Positions 1-5,875 of a DNA stretch of 14,953 bases are shown in pieces. Position 1 is the first letter of the stretch. Each line of letters opens with the position of its first letter. The stretch spans positions 1 through 14,953 of the forward strand of contig LKNH01000034.1 of assembly GCA_001564135.1 (NCBI GenBank), given 5' to 3'. A program made the position numbers and the translations under genes. The notes under the pieces are model-generated. The model ran no database searches, was not told the origin of the DNA, and was given only the letters and a program-made list of their open reading frames with translations. The DNA is from Halobacteriaceae archaeon Tc-Br11_E2g27. Lineage in GTDB: Archaea; Halobacteriota; Halobacteria; Halobacteriales; Haloarculaceae.

Positions 1-1874
1 AGCAGGTTCCGGAACACAGAGTCCAACATGTTATCGGCCTGTACACTCACTGATGGGAGTTCTCCCTCTATCATCACGATAGCTCGCTCCTGGTTTCCTT
101 GTGCGTTCTCAACTTCTCTTTCGAGAACTGACCGTAACTGAACTGGGTGTCGGTCTACATCGGCCTGGAGCATCACCTCGGTCACCTCTCGTGCTGTTGT
201 CGTGATATCGACCGCATTCTGTGCTGCGTCAAGTACATGCGCAATGTACTGTTCGCCTCCCGCATTCACATACTCCTCTAACAACTCTCCGTAAGTGAGT
301 ACAAGTTGCAGATCATTCCGAATATCATGTCGGACAACCTGATTGAGAATCTGTAGATTATCACGCTGTGTTTCGAGTAAATTCTCGTATTCTTTCAATT
401 CGGTCACATCGCGAGCGTAACCAAGGACAGCGTCTTCATCTGTGCCGGGAACTTTGAATGGTATCTTTGTCGTCTGGAGCCGCAAGGACTTCCCATCAGC
501 TGTCGTTATCTTTTCTTCCGGTATCTCTTTTGATTCGCCGGATTCGATGACCGCTCTATCGTCTTCGGAAAACGCTACTGCTTCATCAGGGTTCGGAAGC
601 ACCTCAGTTTCCGTTTTCCCTTCTATTTCGTCTGGTGAGAGCCCGTACGCATCTGCAGTCGCCTGATTTGCCAGAATATACTCTCCTTCTTTGTTTTTGA
701 CAAACAGTAGGTCAGGAACCAGATCGATTACCTTTCTGAGTCCTTCTTGTGTCTCTCTTGCTGCTTTTTCCTGTTCTTTTCGCTCGGTGATATCGTTGAA
801 GATACCCAGAATACCGACGACATCGCCCTCGTCGTTAAACCGTGGGTCTCCCACTGTTCGAACCCACCGTAACCGGTCCTGAGCTGTGATAATCCGGAGT
901 TCGAGATCGTATGATTCGCCTTTTTCCCTCACATCTTCCATCGCCTGCCGAATTCTTTGCCTATCTTCGGGGTGATAGAAATTGGTTGCTTGCTCTAGCG
1001 ACAGGTCCTGGTCAGGTGGAACCTCATGAATCCGGTAGACCTCATCACTCCAGTGGAGGGCATTGTCTTTGAGGTCAACTTCCCACCATCCAATTGATGC
1101 ATTTTCTTGTGTTTTTTCGATCACATTACGGGTTCGTTTGAGCTCCCGTTCGCGTTCTTTTCGGTCAGTGATATCCCTGCTGAGCGCGAGGAAGCGTGTT
1201 TTATTATAAATCTCAATTCTTGAAACCCAGACCTCAACTGGAAACTGCGACCCATCTTTTCGCTTGTTTTTCCCTTCTAGTTTGAGAATTTTATCTGTGT
1301 CCATCGTTTCCCACAACTGGCGAAGCTGTTTTTGCTCAGGACCCACTTCGAAATCAAAGATATCCATCGAGAGCAGTTCCTCCCGCGCATAGCCAAGATT
1401 CTCGACGAGTTGTTCGTTTGCGTCGACTATACGGCCTTCACTATCGTGAATAACCATCGCATCGGGCGCTTTATCGAAGAGCGCCTTGAACCGTGATTTT
1501 GCTTCTTCGAGTTCTCGCTCTCTGGTACGATGGTCTGTGACATCCCGACAGAACACTACCGCAGCAGTTTCGCCATCCTGTTCAATCCTGCTCACCGACA
1601 GTTGAACTGGGAACTGGTCACCGGATTTGGTTTCGAACGTCACCTCGTACTGTTCCGGGACAGAGTCACCATGTAACCGTGCCTCGTGATAGGCTTCGAC
1701 CTGTTTCTCCTCTGCCGGAGCAACAAATATCGTTTTGGAGGCTCCGACAAGGTCCGCCTTCCCATATTCAGTCATCCGCTGTAATTCCTTGTTAGCGTAG
1801 ATAATTTCGCTGTCTCTGGCAACGAATATCCCGTCGTTGCTCTTTTCGACTATCGATTCATACAGCGAATCCAT
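1..1874 (-). CDS. multi-PAS sensor histidine kinase (3' end outside window)
   Basis: Predicted cytosolic sensor kinase with about 624 visible residues. Four PAS-type domains lie at roughly residues 1-110, 125-235, 245-365 (PAS_3-like, with GWWEVD and FYHPEDR) and 378-490, joined by short charged linkers ending in the usual DVTD, DITDR or DITER. The phosphoacceptor H-box follows as VVRHDIRNDLQL, with His near residue 516, the form typical of haloarchaeal kinases. The last visible residues (DNMLDSVFRNLL) begin the N-box of the ATPase domain, so the rest of that domain lies beyond base 1. There is no transmembrane segment, signal peptide or visible receiver domain. The ATG at 1874 is well fixed because an in-frame TAG lies two codons upstream; PAS1 therefore starts almost at residue 1. 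The gene is divergent from the UspA gene across 123 bp, so they may share control. Ligands and the partner response regulator cannot be read from the sequence. Confidence 0.93.
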   Translation of the reverse strand, partial: MDSLYESIVEKSNDGIFVARDSEIIYANKELQRMTEYGKADLVGASKTIFVAPAEEKQVEAYHEARLHGDSVPEQYEVTFETKSGDQFPVQLSVSRIEQDGETAAVVFCRDVTDHRTRERELEEAKSRFKALFDKAPDAMVIHDSEGRIVDANEQLVENLGYAREELLSMDIFDFEVGPEQKQLRQLWETMDTDKILKLEGKNKRKDGSQFPVEVWVSRIEIYNKTRFLALSRDITDRKERERELKRTRNVIEKTQENASIGWWEVDLKDNALHWSDEVYRIHEVPPDQDLSLEQATNFYHPEDRQRIRQAMEDVREKGESYDLELRIITAQDRLRWVRTVGDPRFNDEGDVVGILGIFNDITERKEQEKAARETQEGLRKVIDLVPDLLFVKNKEGEYILANQATADAYGLSPDEIEGKTETEVLPNPDEAVAFSEDDRAVIESGESKEIPEEKITTADGKSLRLQTTKIPFKVPGTDEDAVLGYARDVTELKEYENLLETQRDNLQILNQVVRHDIRNDLQLVLTYGELLEEYVNAGGEQYIAHVLDAAQNAVDITTTAREVTEVMLQADVDRHPVQLRSVLEREVENAQGNQERAIVMIEGELPSVSVQADNMLDSVFRNL

Positions 1875-1934
1875 TGGCTATTTCCACTTTCTACGTACTG
1901 ATGAGTGCTTCGAAAATACTGTTCGGATAATCAA

Positions 1935-1949
1935 GAGAGTCTCACTCTC
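1935..1949. repeat. inverted repeat in divergent kinase/uspA promoter region
   Basis: GAGAGT and ACTCTC are perfect 6-bp arms around a 3-base spacer (CTC). The repeat lies about 60 bp upstream of each divergent start codon (1874 on the minus strand, 1998 on the plus strand). It could be an operator for a dimeric regulator. A repeat this short can also arise by chance. Confidence 0.35.
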
Positions 1950-1997
1950 CCGAATGGTTCCCATAGAACTACAAGCAAACCGGACATACCATCACAT

Positions 1998-2861
1998 ATG
2001 TACGAGCATATTCTGGCAGGGACGGACGGGAGTCAGGAGGCACTATCCGGGGTACGATATGCCCACTCAATTGCAGCACACGCTGGAAGCAACCTGGAAG
2101 TTCTACATGTCGTTGACGAACAGTTACTGCCGGATGATGACGGTGAGACTGATGAGCACAAGCTGTTGGAAGAACTCGAACAACACGGGACAGGAGACCT
2201 GATTGAAGCTGCCCAGCAAGAAGCAATATTAAGCCAAATTGATACAACCACCGAACGTGGCGTTCCATATCGGACATTCATTGATTACGCCGAAACCAGC
2301 CAGACAGACCTGGTCGTTGTTGGGAAGGGTGGGTCTGCACACAGACAATTAGGGAGTACCACCGAACGGATTATGACACTTTCATCCGTGCCAGTCCTGA
2401 CTGTTCCGAACGACATTGCACTCGCCGGTGACTCTCTCACAGAATCCCTCGATACAATTGTTGTTCCACTGGATGGTAGCAACCCAGCAGAGCGAGCAGG
2501 CACTCAGGCACTTCGGTGGGCTGAAAGCCTAGACGCAACAGTTCATTGGCTGTATGTCGTCGATACCACACTCTATGAGTTCGGGGATATTCCACGGAGC
2601 GTTATTGGAAACCTCCGGAAAGGTGGCGAGAAAACACTTGACGAGTTTGTTGCACAGGCGAACGAGGAAGATATCAACACAACCAAGACGCTCTTGCGTG
2701 GCAAACCATCCGAAGAGATTCGCTCATACGTAGATGGTGTTGATGCCGACCTCCTCGCGATGGGAACCCGTGGACAGGGTGGGCTTCCTGAACAACTGCT
2801 CGGTAGCACGACCCGCCGGACAGTTCGTGAGAGTTCTGTCCCTGTCCTTTCTGTGAGTTAG
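1998..2861 (+). CDS. tandem UspA-domain universal stress protein
   Basis: A 287-residue cytosolic protein made of two universal-stress-protein domains. Domain 1 (about 1-140) opens MYEHILAGTDGS, and domain 2 (about 150-287) opens at the IVVPLDGS strand. Each has the early Asp of the nucleotide site (D10 and about D159). Domain 2 keeps the ATP-binding motif G-2x-G-9x-G-S (GTRG to GS, about 256-270). In domain 1 the matching loop (GKGG to GS, about 109-120) has only six residues between the second and third glycines, so it may not bind ATP in the standard way. The reading frame extends upstream to an ATG at 1905, but the ATG at 1998 is chosen because UspA proteins start directly with the MYEHIL strand. 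Usp proteins respond to stress or starvation as ATP-binding or dimerising regulators; the exact role here is unknown. The gene is divergent from the PAS kinase. Confidence 0.93.
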   Translation: MYEHILAGTDGSQEALSGVRYAHSIAAHAGSNLEVLHVVDEQLLPDDDGETDEHKLLEELEQHGTGDLIEAAQQEAILSQIDTTTERGVPYRTFIDYAETSQTDLVVVGKGGSAHRQLGSTTERIMTLSSVPVLTVPNDIALAGDSLTESLDTIVVPLDGSNPAERAGTQALRWAESLDATVHWLYVVDTTLYEFGDIPRSVIGNLRKGGEKTLDEFVAQANEEDINTTKTLLRGKPSEEIRSYVDGVDADLLAMGTRGQGGLPEQLLGSTTRRTVRESSVPVLSVS

Positions 2862-2945
2862 TCGCTACGCTTGAGGAGTAATTTCCGTTCTGCCGGTATT
2901 TTGTTAAGATAAACAATCTTCACGGAGTTCTATTCTGCAGTGAAT

Positions 2946-2959
2946 CCAGCTTAAGCTGG
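2946..2959. repeat. perfect 14-bp palindrome upstream of 3024 gene
   Basis: CCAGCTTAAGCTGG equals its own reverse complement. It lies in the 162-bp gap after the UspA gene, about 30 bp upstream of the TATA-like element of the next gene. This position suits an operator for a symmetric DNA-binding protein, although a role at the uspA transcript end is also possible. A second short palindrome, AACCGGTT (2981-2988), abuts the TATA-like element. Confidence 0.45.
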
Positions 2960-2984
2960 CTCAATTCGCCTTTGATAACGAACC

Positions 2985-2994
2985 GGTTTATCTT
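2985..2994 (+). promoter_or_regulatory. TATA-like promoter element for membrane protein gene
   Basis: GGTTTATCTT resembles the haloarchaeal TATA box. Its centre is about 34 bp before the ATG at 3024, which predicts a very short leader or none. No Shine-Dalgarno sequence precedes the ATG. Confidence 0.5.
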
Positions 2995-3023
2995 TTCATC
3001 TTCCTTTTTGCCCGGATGCAGCC

Positions 3024-3533
3024 ATGAACCTCAGCAAAGCAAATCTACAGCAATCGGTTGACAGCGAAACAGTGCGCTCAGTCACGAAACTCTCACTGGT
3101 CGCGGTATGGCTTGTCGTCATGCTGTTTTTACTCACCCTTATTCCAGGCGTTGATAGAGTTGTTCCACAGACGCCGGTGACGCTCGCAGCGGTCATTGGG
3201 GCAATTATCACGCTCGTACTCGTGGGGATTCTTGGATATCTCGCCCCGAAAGCAGCCGCGTTGACCAAGATGAGCCTCGACGGGCCACAGGAACTCGTTG
3301 AACATGCTGCCGGAGCAGTGTACTGGCTGATTATTCTCGTCGCAGTGCTCGTAGCACATAGTGGGCTTGCAGGAGCACTTCTCCCGCTCTTTGACGGATT
3401 TACGTGGGTCTATGATGTCCTGTTCATGCTCGCTGCAGTCCCTGTGTTAGTGGTTATCGGTGCTCGACTGTACGGCCTGCTTGACCCGAGATCGGAACTC
3501 GTCGCAGAGAAGGTCACGGGTAACAGTCGCTAG
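3024..3533 (+). CDS. four-helix membrane protein, function unknown
   Basis: A 169-residue protein I do not recognise by family. It has about 22 polar N-terminal residues, then four hydrophobic segments at roughly 23-41, 52-74, 94-113 and 130-151, and a short charged C-terminal tail. The loop between helices 2 and 3 is amphipathic (KMSLDGPQELVEHA). There are no catalytic-looking motifs, cysteines or a signal-cleavage site. It has its own TATA-like element and an upstream palindrome, so it is probably transcribed alone; it is convergent with the acetyltransferase gene, 25 bp away. It sits beside a stress-protein gene, but adjacency alone does not assign a function. Confidence 0.82.
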   Translation: MNLSKANLQQSVDSETVRSVTKLSLVAVWLVVMLFLLTLIPGVDRVVPQTPVTLAAVIGAIITLVLVGILGYLAPKAAALTKMSLDGPQELVEHAAGAVYWLIILVAVLVAHSGLAGALLPLFDGFTWVYDVLFMLAAVPVLVVIGARLYGLLDPRSELVAEKVTGNSR

Positions 3534-3558
3534 CGAGTCACAACAATCGTCGCTCCCC

Positions 3559-4764
3559 TTAGAAAAACTCCTGTAACCACACAAATGCAGGTGTGAAGAC
3601 TGTTGAAAGCGGTTCAACAAGAGATTCCTCACAGTCTGCCCCACCGGCACGCAGCGCAGTCTCCATCTCAGTCGTGCCAAGATACAGTTGTGAGAGCGTT
3701 CCTATTGGAACGTCGAAATCAGGTTCTTCGAGAGGGTCATCGCGGGCAGTCACCGTTATTTCACCGCCATCGCTCTTGAGGACAAATTGTCCGTTGAGAC
3801 TGTCCAGAAGTGGGTCGGAAACGCTCATCGTGAGGGGTAATTCAACTCCTGACCAATCAAGCGACGCAAGCGGAGAAAGGGTCGTCAACCTAACCATCGG
3901 CCCGGAATGAACTGATGCAGAGATAGCATCCGGGCGCGGTACTCTGGCAAATAAATCAACTGCTGGTGGTAGCGAGAGCGATACTGTTTCAATCTGTGCG
4001 CCGTGGCGAGCGAGGAAGGTAAGCAGTGCCTCAAACGCCTGCTCATCCGTATAGGCGATGTGCTGTACCGATAGCGATTCACCGCTTTCCGTCTCGTCGA
4101 CGGTAAAGACGAGATAGCCCACAAGTTCACCGCTCCGTTCGTAGCCATAACAGTACGGATGTCCGCCCCCGTCCCAGTTAGCAAGCGTCCTCTCTTCCCA
4201 CCATTCCTGTGACCGCCGTAAGGAGAGTGCAACGCCTGTTCCAGCCGCAACTTCGACCGTACGGAGTTGGTCCCACTCTGACTGACTCAACGGGACAAAC
4301 CGTCCGTCAACATCTGCTGATGGTAACGCATCGGGAGCCATTGAGTATTCCACAACCCTGTTTGCTGTTGCCCAGCCCAGTGTCCGATAAAATCCGGTTT
4401 CAAACGGCCAGAGTGTCACGAGTGGAGCATCGTTCTCGTGATACTCGGTAACGGCTCCGCGACAGAGTTTTTTTGCGTACCCTTGCTGTCGATGTTCAGG
4501 CGGGGTCGCCACCGCACCGAGACCACCTATCTGTCGATACTCACCCCGAATCCAGGCATCGAGATAATAGAGTTTGCAGACGCTCACTGGTGTCTGCTCT
4601 TTACCCCGCTCGGATGGATAGACGCCACGGGGGTTGAATAACGAGGGTGGCCAGTCGTCGGTATTCTCATCGGGGGTCGGCCCGTCTACAGGAGAGAATG
4701 CATAGCCCAAAATCCGCTGATACTCCATCCGATGGTCGTTCGGGATAGGTAGAAACTCCGACAT
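3559..4764 (-). CDS. Eis-like GNAT N-acetyltransferase with SCP2-like C-terminal domain
   Basis: A 401-residue protein from the ATG at 4764. A GTG eight codons upstream (4788) would give 409 residues. The architecture fits the Eis family: an N-terminal GNAT domain (about 1-140) with the acetyl-CoA motif RQQGYAKKL (about 92-100), a second degenerate GNAT-like domain (about 150-280), and an SCP2-like domain from about 285 to the end. Two Eis features appear to be kept. A tyrosine sits in FYRTLGW (near residue 126), where Eis has its general-acid Tyr. The chain ends in Phe, and in Mycobacterium tuberculosis Eis the C-terminal carboxylate acts as catalytic base. Eis acetylates aminoglycosides and protein lysines, but the natural substrate in haloarchaea is unknown, so this is a family assignment, not a claim of drug resistance. 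It is divergent from mvaD. Confidence 0.88.
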   Translation of the reverse strand: MSEFLPIPNDHRMEYQRILGYAFSPVDGPTPDENTDDWPPSLFNPRGVYPSERGKEQTPVSVCKLYYLDAWIRGEYRQIGGLGAVATPPEHRQQGYAKKLCRGAVTEYHENDAPLVTLWPFETGFYRTLGWATANRVVEYSMAPDALPSADVDGRFVPLSQSEWDQLRTVEVAAGTGVALSLRRSQEWWEERTLANWDGGGHPYCYGYERSGELVGYLVFTVDETESGESLSVQHIAYTDEQAFEALLTFLARHGAQIETVSLSLPPAVDLFARVPRPDAISASVHSGPMVRLTTLSPLASLDWSGVELPLTMSVSDPLLDSLNGQFVLKSDGGEITVTARDDPLEEPDFDVPIGTLSQLYLGTTEMETALRAGGADCEESLVEPLSTVFTPAFVWLQEFF

Positions 4765-4846
4765 AGCTGCCTTTTTTGGCCCAGCCACTATGAGTGTATG
4801 CGGTTTGGTCCACTCTTTGTCAAGCGCGCCCGTTCAAAACTGCCAA

Positions 4847-4867
4847 GTACCGACGCTGTGTCGGTAC
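4847..4867 (+). promoter_or_regulatory. perfect inverted repeat just upstream of mvaD start
   Basis: GTACCGAC and GTCGGTAC form perfect 8-bp arms around a 5-base loop (GCTGT). The repeat ends four bases before the ATG at 4872. In DNA it could be an operator over the transcription start. In RNA, if the transcript has a leader, it would be a stable hairpin next to the start codon. No clear TATA box is seen at the leaderless distance; TTCAAAAC (4833-4840) is the nearest AT-rich element. Confidence 0.5.
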
Positions 4868-4871
4868 CGAT

Positions 4872-5852
4872 ATGAAAGCGACTGCGAAAGCCCATCCAAT
4901 TCAGGGACTTATCAAATATCACGGGATGCGCGATGAGGAACTCCGACTTCCGTACCATGATTCTATCAGCGTCTGCACCGCACCAAGTCATACAAAGACG
5001 ACTGTCGAGTTCGACGAGTCACTTACCGAAGACGAGTACGTGCTGGACGGCGAGACTGTCGAAGGTCGAGGTGCAGAACGAATCCGTGCGGTCGTCGACC
5101 ATGTCAGGGAGCTGGCCGACATTGACACTCCTGTGCGGTTCAATTCCGAAAACTCCTTCCCGACAAATATCGGCTTTGGCTCCTCATCGTCCGGCTTTGC
5201 CGCGCTTGCGCTTGCACTTGCGGAGGCCGCTGAGCTTGAGTATACGCTGCCTGAGGTGTCGACGATTGCTCGACGCGGCTCCTCCTCGGCTGCCCGAGCC
5301 GTGACTGGTGGCTTCTCACATCTCTACACTGGAGTTAATGACGAAGACTGTCGTTCGGAGCGCATTCCAGCCCCGGAGGAATTTGAATCTGGCCTGCGTA
5401 TCATCGCCGGCATGGTTCCAGCGTACAAAGAGACAGAAGAAGCACACAAAGAGGCTGCAGATAGCCACATGTTCGAAGGACGGATGGCACACATTCACGG
5501 CCAGATTGCTGACATGCGTGATGCACTCCGTGGCGGCGACTTTGACCGGGTCTTCAAACTAGCCGAACACGATTCGCTCTCACTTGCTGCCACGACGATG
5601 ACTGGTCCTGCAGGCTGGGTCTACTGGCAACCACGCACAATCGAGATTTTTAACGCCGTCAGAAACCTGAGAGAGGAACAAAATATTCCTGTTTACTTTT
5701 CGGTTGATACGGGAGCGAGCGTCTACGTGAACACGACCGCAGAATACGCCGATGACGTTGAGGCTGCCGTCGCTGACTGTGGTGTCGAAACACGACGCTG
5801 GCGGTTTGGCGGCCCTGCACAGGTGCTTGACGAGAGCGAGGCACTCTTCTGA
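4872..5852 (+). CDS. mvaD: mevalonate-pathway decarboxylase (phosphomevalonate / diphosphomevalonate decarboxylase)
   Basis: A 326-residue cytosolic GHMP-superfamily enzyme making isoprenoid units for archaeal lipids. Visible motifs are the N-terminal LIKYHGMRD with K15 (the conserved Lys of LKYWGKRD in MDD enzymes), the phosphate loop PTNIGFGSSSSGFA (about 97-110), the decarboxylase-specific RRGSSSAARAVTGG (R142 matches the catalytic-site Arg), and SVDTGAS with D279, the expected catalytic Asp. The homologous Haloferax volcanii enzyme was shown to decarboxylate phosphomevalonate to isopentenyl phosphate, working with isopentenyl phosphate kinase, so that activity is more likely here than the classical diphosphomevalonate reaction; this is inferred. 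The frame is open further upstream (ATG at 4794), but homologues start at MKATAKAHP, so 4872 is used. A hairpin sits just upstream, and tmcA follows after 23 bp. Confidence 0.95.
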   Translation: MKATAKAHPIQGLIKYHGMRDEELRLPYHDSISVCTAPSHTKTTVEFDESLTEDEYVLDGETVEGRGAERIRAVVDHVRELADIDTPVRFNSENSFPTNIGFGSSSSGFAALALALAEAAELEYTLPEVSTIARRGSSSAARAVTGGFSHLYTGVNDEDCRSERIPAPEEFESGLRIIAGMVPAYKETEEAHKEAADSHMFEGRMAHIHGQIADMRDALRGGDFDRVFKLAEHDSLSLAATTMTGPAGWVYWQPRTIEIFNAVRNLREEQNIPVYFSVDTGASVYVNTTAEYADDVEAAVADCGVETRRWRFGGPAQVLDESEALF

Positions 5853-5864
5853 CGCTCTTACACG

Positions 5865-5869
5865 GGTGA
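5865..5869 (+). promoter_or_regulatory. Shine-Dalgarno-like site for tmcA
   Basis: GGTGA matches part of the haloarchaeal anti-Shine-Dalgarno complement (GGAGGTGAT). It lies six bases before the ATG at 5876. This supports that start and supports translation of tmcA from a transcript shared with mvaD. Most other genes in the window lack such a site. Confidence 0.55.
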
Positions 5870-5875
5870 ATACGG

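Noticed and set aside
1905..1997. N-terminal extension of the UspA protein from an upstream ATG
   Set aside because: The extra 31 residues are unlike the family, which starts at MYEHIL, and would cover the likely promoter region shared with the kinase.
4794..4871. N-terminal extension of MvaD from an upstream ATG
   Set aside because: The extra 26 residues are basic and Cys-containing, unlike the family, and run through the hairpin. Homologues begin at MKATAKAHP.
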